Shown one piece after another: positions 22,204-34,245 of a stretch of 64,000 nucleotides of DNA; the first letter of the stretch is position 1, and every line of letters begins with the position of its first letter. The notes under the pieces were generated by a model. The model did not search any database. It was given only the letters and a program-made list of their open reading frames with translations, and was not told the origin of the DNA. Both the position numbers and the translations under genes were made by a program. This DNA is from Schistosoma mansoni. Its lineage: Eukaryota; Platyhelminthes; Trematoda; Strigeidida; Schistosomatidae. The stretch covers positions 17,082,481 through 17,146,480 of the forward strand of contig NC_031497.1 of assembly GCF_000237925.1 (NCBI RefSeq), given 5' to 3'.

Positions 22204-24329
22204 ACTGCTTGTTGAAACAGAAATAGACCTGAGTTATTGTGATGATCTTAAGTAATTGAAATATAGTATAAACTAGTAATCCCAGCAACAACGCAATTTA
22301 ATCAAGAAGTATTAGATGAGCACGAACGAATGTACTGTATTTGGAATTCAAAATCAAAAGTCATCAGTACAAGAGAATCATTAGCTCATTCAAACACCAC
22401 AGTTATTTTACGAATGGGAAATTAGTTTGTTCATATAACGCGATGTCATCAGTGGTCACTGCAATCAAATCTTCAAATTTGTAGAACATAGCATTAACAT
22501 AAAAACCAATTAGAATTGCTTATCTTCCCCATCTTTTCGCATATATTAAAATCTCGCCAATATATCACTTATCAATACTGTATATTTTCGAAGCATTTGT
22601 GTTTAGGCCGATGGGTAAGAATTACCGGATGGAATGAGAGTGGTCTGGGAGAAATCTGAAGGTATCCAGAATGTAGCATCATTTTATAAAGTTACTTGTT
22701 GTTGGGGTACGCCGTTCAGGGAGGTTAGTACAACTTATTTTGGGTCTGTAATCATAACTAACGATTGAAGACTTTATTTTGATATTGCTCAAAAATCAGT
22801 TTCAGTAGTGTAAATGTATGTAAATTGATTTTATTAATTTATAGTACTTTTTGGTCTATTTAATTCCTTGTTTTCGAAACATATTCTTTATGTTCAGCCA
22901 TTTTAGTCATAAATAATATCACAATTAATCCGAACCCTTACCTAGTCATTTTGTTAACTCCTTCTTGGTTTCTTCATGTAGTGTGACGATTTAAGGCTGT
23001 ATATGCTAGATTTATAAATGACCATATTTCTGATTACTCATTATTTGTACTAATTAATTACAATCATATATTTCCTCCTATTATTTGTTGTATCGGATTT
23101 TTTGAATGTCAACTTCAATATCAAGCCATCAGTTTATTGAAATAGATTGCGAATTTAATTACAATAAATGATTCACTGAATCCAGTCCTACAATCGGTAA
23201 ACTAGCTTGTTAAGTGAACCGGAAATAATTTTATCGATAGTGTAATAAGACGAAGTGTTTTCTGTGTCAGTTTCCGGAAAATATTAACTATTCCCTTTCA
23301 ATTGATTGGAATTAGTTACTATCTAGTGTTCATTAAGACTAACAAGATTATAATCAATGACAAATGTTTACGAAACTATTTCCTCGGGAGAGAGGAGTTA
23401 TTCACTAATACAAATTGTTGTCAATTTGTGATAAGGATGCAATGAGAAGGTCACGTAAAATAATCGTCGTCAAATTTTTTTTACAAAAATTCATCAGTTC
23501 ATGTCCGTTTTTTTCATATTACACGTATTTTAAAATCATCGCCACGAGTTTAGATGAATCTGAACAAAACAGTCCGTTCAGTAAACTTTGGTAGGCCAAA
23601 ATACATTCAAACCGATACATTAAATCCAACATAACAAAATTTACTTGGTTTCAAACACTCTCTGCTTTGAAGTTATTAAGGTCGACTATCCCAGAGATCT
23701 ATGCTAGATTGATGGATTGAGACAAAATAAGGCACAAAAACGAAATTACAAACGATCATGTAAAATTTTCCTTCAGTGTTCTATTAAGTAACCATAATGC
23801 AGCAAGTGTGATTGCCTGTAACTGCAGATGATCGCCATACATGAATTTCACAATCTTTAAATGGTATGTTTCTTAGTGTAAGCAATTACTGTTCAAATAA
23901 CTAATAGAGATCAAGCAAATGTATAAACCTGTTAATTCCATCGAAGCACACAAATATGGAAACTGTTGCGTTCAAAGATTCAAGAGACGAACAGGAACCG
24001 GAAATAACTGTTACAAGGATTGAGGGAATGTGATTACAATAATAAATACAGTAAATGTTTTCAGTTTATTTAGATACATAGGAATATTACAAATAAACGC
24101 GCGTTACACCATACGTTCAAAAATTACTAGAAGTGAAACTGACTACTGAATATTAACAAGTACTATAAGAGAATATACAACAAGTGACTTAGATGTCAAG
24201 GTAGTAAAGACTGAGAGAATGAACTTAATATCTATTCTTAATGCGTGAAGCCTGTCATTCATGATAATATGGGGCATTTACCTACGGCAAGACTATAATT
24301 TGTGGACGAACTAACCACATTTACGACGG
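22202..24329. other. Unique-looking sequence, no gene seen
   Basis: No repeat family of this window and no exon-like block was recognised. It is AT-rich, probably intergenic or deep intron. Confidence 0.4.
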
Positions 24330-24475
24330 TGAGTCTTGGATTTTGGAGCAAAATTCATTCATTCATGTGGCTAAGTAGCATTTTAGCGTTATAGATGATG
24401 TTAGTTCGTAATGAAAATCCTTACTTTAATTTCTAACTCTAAATCCCGATTCTGATTCACCACACTAATTTATGA
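24330..24475 (+). repeat. Repeat shared with the interior of the TIR element
   Basis: TTTTAGCGTTATAGATGATG, TTAGTTCGTAATGAAAATCC and a TAACTCTAAATCC block align with 27150-27295 (TTTTGGCATTATAGCTGATG, CAGTTCGTGATGAAAACCC). No flanking inverted repeat was found here. Confidence 0.5.
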
Positions 24476-25492
24476 CTGTTTTTTTAGTCCTAGTGAGCAG
24501 ACGGCATTTTTTAAGCTCATATTAGCTCATATCAACCTTAAAACTACGATTTCGAAAGCTTTCGATTACAGATACTTGATTCGTACAATAAGTATTATGC
24601 CTGAAAATAGTGAAATGAGAACTTTTCCAAAGAAAAAACGAGTTACGGATAAAAGACCCATACTAAATTCTTATAAGTAGCATACATGCGAAAAGCAATA
24701 TTGATCCAGTACTTTGAGAATGGTCATTAGACTATATGTAACACAGTTATCACGCCTTGTTGAAAAGTGGTCAATATAAGTATATTTGTTAGCAGTTTTA
24801 CAAGTGAACGTACCGGACAAATAATGTCCATCTCAGTCTACTGATCCACCGAAAGTCATGAAATACCTAAAAGAAACTCATAATTCCCTAAAAGCCATCA
24901 CTAGTTTTGCGTGAATAATTTAAATTTTCTTTACATATATTCACCTTGAATTCCATGTAAAAGGAAAAAATCGTAGAAACAATTAATCTAGTGTCGCTTT
25001 ATCATAAATGCAATTCCTATAGTAAATATCAACGTGACTATAACTTAATAGTCGACACATTTGATACCTCCATATGGCAATTTACAAGACATCGATGGAG
25101 TTGCGAACGACTTAAAGCCCAGATACATCCAAACTATTTAAGTAACAGCCTATCGCCAGTTGGTTAATCTGCAATGTGAATAATATTCCTCAATAGATTT
25201 TTCATGTGATTTGCAGATAAATTAAGCAATGAGAAACGATTCGCTATTATGCGAGATGTTAACCCGCTACATCAGGTCCTTAAAAAATAGTCTGCTGTTT
25301 TGTCCAGCAGACTAGTCTGGGATTAGGACTTCGCATTCACGAAAAACATATGTTCACCCAAGATTGATTTATATTTTAACAAGTTGAATATTTCTTTTGC
25401 TGACACAAATGAATAAAAATTACAACAATGCTATTTATCCTGAAAGTTATTAATTGTAAACTAATTTGCGTAGAATTGTTACAAAAAAACAT
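24476..25492. other. Downstream flank of NDUFA2, no gene seen
   Basis: AT-rich. A short perfect hairpin (AGTCTGCTG/CAGCAGACT near 25290-25312) is the only structure noted. No canonical AATAAA was seen on the minus strand just after the NDUFA2 stop. Confidence 0.4.
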
Positions 25493-26042
25493 TTATACTC
25501 GATCTAGAGTCTTCAGTCTCGAAATTATATCATCAGCTGTGTTATTTGCCACTGAAATATAGTCTTCCTTCCCCATCTCTATAACAAGAAAGTAAACAAT
25601 AAAAAACTAATTAAACTAACCATAACGAGCAAACACTTTTGGTGTGATCCCTTCTGATTCACGAATCATAAACTTCACATGAGGATTGGCAGATTTTAGA
25701 GACAGATAGTGACGTGAAATGAAATCCCTGTAGGTTTACAGAAAAATGAGAACTGTATATTGTCTAAATAAATCTTGGCGACTTATAAAAACGCAGTAAT
25801 CATACCTGGCAAAGGCTATAAGAGCGTAGCCATAGGAGGACATCGCTAAAAGGATAATGGACTGTCTTCACTCTCAGCCCTACCAGAGCACTCACAGGCC
25901 AATAAATAGTAGGACATTTATCCCTAAAAGTTTGACTGCTTTCTGTTTTATTGTTGACATTTTCTATAGTGAGAATACGAATACATCTGCACACCCGTAA
26001 CAAGCCAACGCTAAAAGGAAACTTGACACTCAAATAAAGCAT
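25493..26042 (-). CDS. NDUFA2: NADH dehydrogenase 1 alpha subunit 2 (complex I B8)
   Basis: NDUFA2 is a small thioredoxin-like accessory subunit of mitochondrial complex I. Minus-strand exons: 25806-25861, 25621-25727 and 25493-25578, plus a putative first exon 25896-26042. They read ...SSYGYALIAFAR, DFISRHYLSLKSANPHVKF, MIRESEGITPKVFARYEMGK and EDYISVANNTADDIISRLKT to stop. The family marks RDFI, SANP, IRE...G..PK.FARYE.GKE are clear and in order. Introns are 78 and 42 nt, with a proposed 34-nt first intron (25862-25895, GTGAGT...ACAG). The last two joints are certain (phases 2 and 1). The N-terminus is not: the only in-frame Met in exon 1 (26042) adds about 49 residues that do not resemble the usual short start. 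The true start may use another exon. Confidence 0.85.
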
Positions 26043-26516
26043 TCATTGATAGGGGAACGATAACTTCACATGGTTTAAAATCGTCAGTAAATAAAACCAA
26101 ATGAATTTTGTAGTTAATTATGCGTAGAAACAAGAGGGTTTAGATAAACAAACCACATGACTAACGATGATATATTGTGGATTGTTATCCAGTCTAACAT
26201 TTCTCCACGATTGTAGGGAAGATTAGACAAACTGAAAGACGACTACTGAATTACTGGCGATGAGAACTGAAAAATCGGAAGACATAACAGAAAAACTGTA
26301 AGACAGCCCTCCATATTGGGCAGAAAAGCTACATGGACTCGTGGTCAGAACTAATTTTTTTATTTTCGCACGCATGATAATCCGCGAGGTGTTGTCGATT
26401 TCCAATATAAATTTATATCGAGTTCATCAATATTAGTATGCTGTAGTAGAAATCAGACATGATTTTCTGAAAGCTGAAAACTGATAACTCATCATACGTA
26501 CGAACGAAAGTCATCA

Positions 26517-26765
26517 TTTTTATGTAGTGTCGAACCTAACACATACGCATGTTGGTCCAAGTTCCAGCACAGGGGAGTAGAAGTAGCAGTAGTACCAACG
26601 GTAGCAGAAAAGATTAGGTGTAAAAAAAAAAATAAAGAGATATAACAAAACTTTGAGGTTCGGAAACTTAGGAAAAATTAAGGATGAATATACCTGCGCA
26701 CTTGTGGAAAATTTTAGACCATGTTACCCAAAGTCTCTAAACACTGGTCATAGTAATCGCCCAGA
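26517..26765 (-). mobile_element. Non-LTR retrotransposon 3' fragment
   Basis: ATTTTAGACCATGTTACCCA, AAGTCTCTAAACACTGGTCA and TAGTAATCGCCCAGACC parallel 4440-4510 (GAGCCATGTCACACAGAGTC and following). The 3' UTR block GTTGGTCCAAGTTCCAGC also corresponds. Highly decayed. Confidence 0.5.
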
Positions 26766-26991
26766 CCTTAAACTAGTGGTCTTTAGCGTTTTATTGTTAT
26801 TTACATAGAAACTACAATTAAAATATAGCAAATATTTACACCTACACAATACTGTAAACACAAAGACTATATCGCCTTCGACTATTACTAAGATGATAGA
26901 TAAAATTTTATTATTTATGACACATAGTTTGGAATTCCTATGACTATACGACACAATTACATTTCCGGACTTAAGTAGATATAAAAAATAG

Positions 26992-27754
26992 GGTAGGACT
27001 AAACTATACTGCCAAACCAATCAGAAGCTTTTGCGGGTTTTCAAGGTCACGGCGCTAAGATTAGTACCTGATGCTTACGTACGATCGGTTTACAGAGGAC
27101 TTTAGGGTAGACGTGATAATTCAGCGTCTACAAGAGAAGTGATCATAAGATTTTGGCGCACAATTCAATTATCCATTCGGATAAATAGAGTTTTGGCATT
27201 ATAGCTGATGTCAGTTCGTGATGAAAACCCTAAGTATAGTTCCTAGCCTTAACCGTGAACTTTAAATCATAATTTGAATTCTTCACACAGGTTTATACCC
27301 TCATTTGGTCTTAGTTATTATGTTGACACTCTCAGAGTCACTCTAGCGTCGCTCAAAAGTTGTCCATAACTTATAGTCTCACTCATAACCCTAAACCCTA
27401 ACCCTAAACCTTAACTCTAACCCTAAACCGTAAACCATACCAATATACTATCATTACTGAAGCTATGTGGTCGAGGCTAAAATAATTTTTGAGACCTTAT
27501 CATGGTTTCAGAGGTCGACTACTATGGAGCCATATGGATGTGTTCCTGTACCGTATGCACTATGATTTTAGAACTTCTGAACCTATATCTGACCTTGAGA
27601 AGGTTTTGACCCATGTAAAAGAAGTGTTTCTACTTTAATTCTTTGGTTTTGTATAATAAATTTATACTGTACATCAACTGTCTTCTGATTGGCTAATATT
27701 TCTCAAGGTTATTTAAGATTCGTTCAAAGGTCGGCAGTATAGTTTAGTCCTACC
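26992..27754. mobile_element. Non-autonomous DNA transposon, 22-bp TIRs, 8-bp target duplication
   Basis: The termini 26992-27013 and 27733-27754 are perfect 22-bp inverted repeats (GGTAGGACTAAACTATACTG plus CC). AAAAATAG flanks both ends exactly (26984-26991 and 27755-27762). A weaker second block of inverted similarity (CCAATCAGAAG) lies inside. Length is 763 bp. No transposase frame is present. An 8-bp duplication fits hAT, P or Merlin superfamilies; the termini do not decide which. The interior holds a repeat shared with 24330-24475 and telomere-like units. Confidence 0.85.
27385..27440. repeat. Interstitial telomere-like repeat
   Basis: Around five CCCTAAA/CCCTAA units and degenerate versions (AACCCTAAACCCTAACCC and following) lie inside the TIR element. 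The complement is TTAGGG/TTTAGGG. Confidence 0.8.
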
Positions 27755-27835
27755 AAAAATAGTACACTAGCAAGATCCCCGGGTTCCTCTCAAAAATGAA
27801 TGGGTCAAGGGAATACTTAAGGGAAAACCCTAACG

Positions 27836-28345
27836 CCCTGGTACGGCCGAGAGTGGGGAGAGTCCGCTCTCCCTCTCCAAATGCCCTCACATGGCCAGCG
27901 AATATATAGCCTCTGCCAGGGAAGTCCTACTCACTGCCTTTTCGTGGCGGGGGTGTTGTTTACGAGATTGAGAGGACGAAAAGCGAATGTCCGTCGCTTT
28001 AACCGGGTTGGTGGACACGGAGGATCCATCTAGAGAAATTGGAAAACCCTGAATCCAAACCAACGGTGTATATGGGCTACAAAATCCTGAGGGAACAAAT
28101 GGCGTACGAATCAATCGTTGATCACCGGCTACCATGGGACTGCATCTCCTCACGATGCTCCACTGCCTTGTGGATCAGATCTTTCGGTCAAAGGCTCCGG
28201 ATGTGGGCCCCTAAGAAAACCACCTGCTTCAGTTCGGGCACCTGGGCAGTATCACAGCCCTCAAGCAAATCGAATGAGATTTGTATGGCGCATATGTATC
28301 TGGTGCTTCCTTGTACCAATATTTATGTGTTTAAATAATAAATAA
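27836..28345 (+). mobile_element. Retroposon family Q, copy 2
   Basis: It aligns from CCCTGGTACGGCCGAGAGTG to TTTAAATAATAAATAATAAT with 17010-17533. No clear target duplication was found. The 99-codon frame 28039-28338 (TTG start, no ATG) is open and ends at the same place as in copy 1. Confidence 0.75.
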
Positions 28346-28765
28346 TAATAATATCCTGCAGCCATGACCATTTTGGGATATCCCGAGATAATTTGCGTTA
28401 TTTTTCAAAAGTGATAGTAACGTACGTAAGCAATCTAAACCAAAGGACTAAGAGGGTAAGACGAATGTTAACGATCCACTTCGAATTAGTATGTACTTAG
28501 AGACTGACATATATAATTATAGCAGTAAGGAAAATCAAACAATAGGTAGACTTGTAAAACGTTTACAGTGATCTTGAGTAGATGGACAATAACAAATACA
28601 TAAAACCCTTTTGACTATTAAAATCGAACCATATACTTCGGACTTTTGACTGCTTAAACATGCGAAAGTAACTGAATTGCCGCTACAGTTATCAACGTGA
28701 ACAAATATTCCCGTTATTCCTGAAAGGTGACTAAACTTTACTCACTTAAGTATGAAACTTTATAT
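28346..28765. other. No feature seen
   Basis: AT-rich sequence between retroposon Q copy 2 and the CR1-like relics. No exon or repeat recognised. Confidence 0.4.
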
Positions 28766-30470
28766 TTTATCTAGTTGATGAAAAAAACAAATCTAGCGGG
28801 TGAAAATGCCCAGAAAATAAAGATGGGTTTTGGACAAAAACGGCAATTAACAAACCTAATTCCAGCGCTCGAAGGAGCAGTATGAGCAACGAGAAAGCGC
28901 AGTTCTCTAACCTTGGCTCCAAACTTAGCCATAACGCAAACCTTAAACACCGCGCCAACGTACGTTCAAGATTCAGATTTAAATTCAAATGCTTCAAATG
29001 ATTATGGACGGAATAGACGAAGCTTTCGCTTAACGAGCTTCCGTGTCTAGTAGCAGTAGATCACCAATACCTCCAGGCAAGAACCCAGGTATATTAACGA
29101 TAATAGGAAAAAACGAAAGTGGTAAATCATAATGTTATCCTCATTCTTAAAGAATAGGTCAAGTTTCCTCTTAAAGGACTCCTGGAAAGTTGCTTGGACT
29201 AGCTCAGTCGGCAGCGAATTCCAGCACTTGACAACTTTTAAGGAGTAGAAGTTGTGTCTACAGTCCGTTCTGCTATGTTGAGTATCCAGTTTCTGGGTGT
29301 TATCCCTCAGGTTAGTACTGTGACTAAGCTTAAGTAGATGTTTAAGGGGGTTACCAGAAGTGTTAATGATACTGCACGTCATTAGAAGGTCACCTCTAGC
29401 ATGTAAGGGTTAAGTGATTGGAGGGCGCTCTTCATAAGGCTCGAATTTGAGTCCCCGAACTGACTTCGTGGCTGAAAGGATAATAAGTAGTTGTGTATAC
29501 CATCACATATCAGGGACTCCATAGTTTTAGATGGTATATAGAGCAAGGACCACTGGTTGGTAGCTTGAGGGTTCGCTGCGTCGACCTCCTTTGAAAACTG
29601 GTGTGATGTGAGCCAGTTTCCAAATTTCCAGTAGTTTGCCTCGATTCAGCGAGTGTGAGCACGTCACGCTAAGCGGTGTTGCCAGGGTTGAAGCTGCTTC
29701 CCTCTGTATAGCAGAATGAACCATATCCGGACCATGAAAAGTATCTTTCCTTATTTGCTGCAGTTTCCAGAACACCAAGTCGGCGCTCAGGTTCACTTCG
29801 GAAAGTCCTGTGAAATGTTGCAGATGAAGCTTTCATCAGTATGGTTGGTGTGTGTCGGTTGAAATGTCCGAGAGTATTGTTCAGCCAAACGGTTAACGGC
29901 GTCACCGTCGTTATCGGTTAGACCATCAGGACCTAGCGGTTGGGAAACTTCAGTTTTACCTTGTCGAAGAGAAGCTGCGTAACGGAATAAGCTTTTCGGA
30001 TTGGAGACAAATTTGTCGATCAGCTTGGTCTGGTACTGAAGCCTGTCTTTTCTTATTGCTTTTGTTCATATGTTCCTCATATGTTTGTAATGTCTGTACG
30101 CGCCGTTGTTATCAGTTCGTTTGCATTCAGCTTAACAGTTCCTTTTGCAGCTTAGCAAACGAAGAGTGGGGTTCTCGATGATTGTAGGTTGTTTTTAGCT
30201 TTCGGGACCGTTTGAGGAACCGAATGCTTAGTAGCACTTAAGAGTGTGTGCAGTAAGAAATCCCAATGAGCATCCACTTCAAGTTGAGGGTGAACATCCA
30301 AGTTCACCTGTTGTAGATGGTCCTGTAAAGCTGACATATTCAAGCGTGTGAAATTCCAGAGCCTGTTGTTGGAGGGATATCTTAGCTCAGTTTTGCTGAC
30401 AAAACTGAAGGCGTGATCGCTTCTCCACAGGGAGGATTTGTGTTGTAAGGACATAAGACATACAGCCTAT
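28766..30470 (-). mobile_element. CR1-like LINE relic B (internally deleted)
   Basis: Minus strand, in order: an endonuclease-RT linker (LWNFTRLNMSALQDHLQQ, VDAHWDFLLHTLL), a segment with SVREGEGEV-like spacing now decayed, RT start (QIRKDTFHGPDMVHSAI, ATPLSVTCSHSLNRGKL, HITPVFKGGRRSEPSSYQPV), then a jump at about 29510 to the C-terminus (HSRTDCRHNFYSLKVVKCWN, SLPTELVQATFQESFKRKLD). A 3' UTR with TTGGTGATCTACTGCTACTA and TCGTTAAGCGAAAGCTTCGT follows. The core polymerase motifs are missing. The same 3' end occurs at 43745-44380. Confidence 0.75.
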
Positions 30471-33190
30471 GTTGTTCCTTTCCAGGTATGCTTCTGCGAA
30501 TGTCTAGTCTTCTCTTGAATGAGTCAATTGAAGTTGAGGACACCACTGCTTCGGGTAACACGTCCCAATAAATGATGACTCTCTGTGAAAACCTAGGCAC
30601 CACGATTGTTTTGTTCGTTATTTGCTTTTCTACTCACCTGCTATGTCCTCTGAGATGTCCCGCTCTAGTGGGAAGAAAAAGAGAATATATTGGGTCAAAA
30701 ATCATTTCTTAGTATTCTATACATCAAAATCAGATCACCTCTTAATCTGGGATAGGAGAGAGTAAAGAGGTCTAGCTTTTCAAACCACTCTTTTAATGGT
30801 AAGCCCCGGAGCCCTGGAATCGCACAAGTAGCTGCCCTTTGTACCTTTTCCAGGATATTTGAATCACGTTTTAAACAGTAGCTTGCAGCCTGAACGTGGT
30901 TCTCAAGCATAGTTCTTACTAAGGTTGTGCATACTGTAGTGGACATGGTAGTATCTGACTTTGTAAATATTCATCATAAAACCCATAGGGTTCTAAAACT
31001 CTTGACTGCGACCTCTCGGCTATGGGCCGCGGTCTTAGGGTCATAACTCACTGTCACCCCAAGATCTTAGTGAGACTGGATCACAGGTACAGTCACTTCC
31101 CCTGTGCTGTAGCTATGTAACGTCATATCCCCGAAGTGCATATGGACACACTTTGCCACGTTGATAGGCGTTAGTCACTCTTCAGACCAGTTAATCACAA
31201 TATTTACGTCTGCCTGAAGTGTGCATGCATCTATATCTCCTGTTATTTCTCGCCACATTTTTACATCGTTGGTGCATAATAACATTGTGGACTTAACTAT
31301 ACTTGTGAGATCATTTGCAAACAATACAAAAAGTAAAGGACAGAGAAAAGAACCTTGAGGTACTCTACTAAGTACTAGTCACTATCTCTTTTTTCTCTTT
31401 TTCCTTCTAAATAAATATTAATCTTAAGATTACGAAGCTTTGGATTAAGACAATAATTTGTGTTACGCCGAATTCAACTTATCAGACTCGTTTTATCTTC
31501 ACTATGTATATACACCTCATACACATTGATTATCTTTTGCACTTAATTGAAACTTTCATAGCATCACCCAAAACTATGACTGTCCCCGCACAAACACTTA
31601 TTCTAACATCATATCTTACCGCAATAATAAGTTATTTACTTATCAATTTATTCTGTTTTATTTTATTTTTATTACTCGTTTTTGCTATGCATACATAGCT
31701 GTTTATTCTTGTTCTGCGTTAAGATATTTACGTATTCCGCGTCTCCTTTATTTCCATTTCCTTAGTTTCTTCCTTTCCTTCTTCAAAATCAATTCAAAAT
31801 TCTTGCCAATTACGCAGAACCTGATTTATTATTACTATTCTATTATTAATATTTTATTTTCCCTTCCTTTCTCAAACATGGCAAATGTAATGCTAACATT
31901 ATTGAAAATTGTGTATTATTGCGTTTTTGAAGAGACCCAAAATGGTTTCTCCACAGCACTTATGTACCCATAAGATGTTTGTGAATAATAATAATAATAA
32001 TAGTCTCCAGGTGAAGCACCTCGACTTTACTCTTACTTTCTGTCTTCGATCTAGTAGGAAATCCTTAGGCCATTTTGAAAGACGTCCGGCAATTCCGAGA
32101 TTCTCTAGCTTCAATCGCAGTCTATTTGTTGGCACCTTTTCGAATGTTTTGCTGAAGTCTATGTAGACAACATCCACTAATGTTCCGTTGCCTAGAGCCT
32201 CTATCTATTTCTCCTTTGCTACAAGGAGGTCTGTTGTGAAACCATGTTGTTCACTGTTTAACAAGTTATTAGTTTCCATAAATGTTACTATGGTCTTTTT
32301 GACTATTCTGTCCAGTATTTTAACTACAGCATTGGTCAGGCTGACAGGTCTGTAGTTCGATGGAAGTTATCTTGGTCCCGTTTTATGCATGATAGTGATG
32401 ATTGCGTCCTTCCAGTCCGTAGGTAACACACCTTGGCCAAATGACGTGTTGAATATCGCAGTTAGTGGGGCTGCAATATATTGTGCAATATGTTTCAGGA
32501 CTTTGGGGTTTAGTTAATCTAGTCCTGTTGACGATTTACTGTCTAAGGTGCTAAGAGCCTTAAGTACATCGTCTCGACCGAAGTCCACGGGGAGAAGAAG
32601 GTTTGTTGACTTTGTATTCGCGTCAAGTTATTCGTCTAGAAGAGGCTTCTGAGTGAAAACTGTCTCAAAATAGTTTGCCACAACTTCTGCCTTCCCTGAT
32701 CGTCCTCTATCGTCTGAGATCCACTCCCTTCCACAGTTAGGTTGGGAATCCAATACTACATCCTTGTTCTGCAATTTATGTATGTGAATAGTCTTTTAGG
32801 CTGCTTGAGTGCAGATTGTGCCAACTGCATTTCATATTTTCTCTGAGCTTTCCGAATTTCAATTATACAAATGTTTCTTACCTATCTGTAGCGTTCCAAC
32901 GTACCTGCTGTGCCAAGGCTGATAACAACATCCCAACATTTCTCCTTTTGTTTCAGTAAACGTCGAATATCACGGCCTATCCAGGGATTGCCGTACTTCT
33001 TCTCCTTTGGGACTATCCAGGGTATGTATGGTTGAATTACCCGATTGTATAACTGCCTAAAATAGGTCGATGACTTTTGCGCTGATGCCCAAAGCATCAA
33101 AGAAATGAAACTTATCATGTTTTGTAGAAGCGTTTTTCTCTCCGTTTGACTCCAATATATGATATCCCATTAACTGATTATTTAAACAGG
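30471..33190 (-). mobile_element. CR1-like LINE relic A
   Basis: Minus strand, in order: linker (YGNPWIGRDIRRLLKQKEKC), RT blocks (MDVVYIDFSKTFEKVPTNRL, RLSKWPKDFLLDRRQKVRVK), then PQGSFLCPLLFVLFANDLTS, then a thumb-like segment (LVRTMLENHVQAASYCLKRD, RAATCAIPGLRGLPLKEWFE) and a C-terminus (RFSQRVIIYWDVLPEAVVSS). It is broken by stops and by a foreign insertion at about 31378-32004. It lies directly upstream, in its own orientation, of relic B, so two related elements follow each other. Confidence 0.75.
31378..32004 (+). mobile_element. Insertion inside LINE relic A
   Basis: The LINE frame is interrupted between VKSRCFTWRL and the PQGS block by about 625 bp of unrelated AT-rich DNA. It ends in (AAT)6 and is flanked by TAGTC on both sides (a possible 5-bp duplication). 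An A/T-rich tail suggests a retroposon on the plus strand. No coding region; family unknown. Confidence 0.5.
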
Positions 33191-33379
33191 TCAATTCTCC
33201 TAGTAGCACTATGAATTTACTCGAGAATAGGCAAAAGCCAGAATATCAGCTGTTGGGATAGTGTATTGTTATGAATCAATAAAATCTTCATGTGCGCGAA
33301 AGGTAGTCACACTAGCTAGTGAGTGTGAAAAGTCGAATCATTCTTATGTCTTTTATGAGTGTTAGTCAATTGTGGGTAA

Positions 33380-33840
33380 GTTATTTGTTGACTGTGTTAA
33401 CAACTAATAGAAGGGTAGATGAAGATTGAGGTGCAGACCAACATGTTTTCATTTGAACTGACACATACTTCTACAATGTCGGTTAATTGTCTAAATTTCG
33501 CCAGAAGTTTACCCTTTTCATTATTTTGGACCACGGCAATGAGTGTCATCAATAAATAGACAATAATGTCAATCTTATCTCTAACATCCTTGAGAGATCT
33601 ACATTAGAGTTTTATGGGAAAGAAAATCAGCTATGACAGAGCCTAGAGATGAACCCATTAGCTTTTTCATCAATTTGTCATTATTATGTGCTATTAAAAG
33701 TGAAATGAACGTTCATTGTGCTTTTAAAAGCTATTCCTTATGACTAACCTCAAAAATTCCAATATCAATCTGTCTTTCAAGCTGTTGGTGTACAGAATCG
33801 ACTGTCTCGGTTAATGGTGAATTGGTAAATAAGGAAGCAA
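33380..33840 (-). mobile_element. Penelope-like reverse transcriptase relic
   Basis: Minus-strand pieces: IASLFTNSPLTETVDSVHQQ, KLMGSSLGSVIADFLS and, in another frame, YCLFIDDTHC. They fit the Penelope-like RT order (DVxSLFTNxPL; GxxMGSPLGPVxADIF; YVDDT). Broken in several places. Confidence 0.55.
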
Positions 33841-33872
33841 TACCTAGGGAAATTATCCGTTTTCTGTGTAGA

Positions 33873-34245
33873 TTTGTAGATGGCGTCGAGTCTCGATTGA
33901 CTATGACCACCACTACAGTAAGATTACGCGTCTGAAAACGACTTGGTTCCTTTGAGAGCTCGTAAACCAGAAGGCTGTAACTGGTCCAGATAAAGTATAT
34001 TTGTTGGCAATCTTGTGGTATCGAAAGAATACCGAGACTTGCCAACGAGTACAGGCGAAAAGGCAGAGCACAAGAAAGTTCGAACGAACAAGATGGTCGA
34101 CCGAACGAAACGTCATTTTTATAGAGTTAAACAAAACGAGTACAGTAGAACAATCACTAGTACAATTAGTTATAATAGTAATTGTTTCCATTATACCAAT
34201 CGTGTTCTCGTCGAGAAAAGTAAGTCACTACAGATTCATGCATTT
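33873..34245 (+). repeat. Dispersed repeat family X, copy 1
   Basis: TGTAGATGGCGTCGAGTC, GGTATCGAAAGAATACCGAG, CAGGCGAAAAGGCAGAGC and CATTATACCAATCGTGTTCT align in order with 47573-47940. It abuts the Penelope-like relic. Class unknown; an LTR or Penelope terminal repeat is possible. Confidence 0.6.

Noticed and set aside
26748-27020. 90-codon minus-strand frame
   Set aside because: It crosses a LINE fragment and the end of the TIR element; composition is not coding-like.
27385-27440. Chromosome end
   Set aside because: The telomere-like units are few, degenerate and inside a transposon, with ordinary sequence on both sides.
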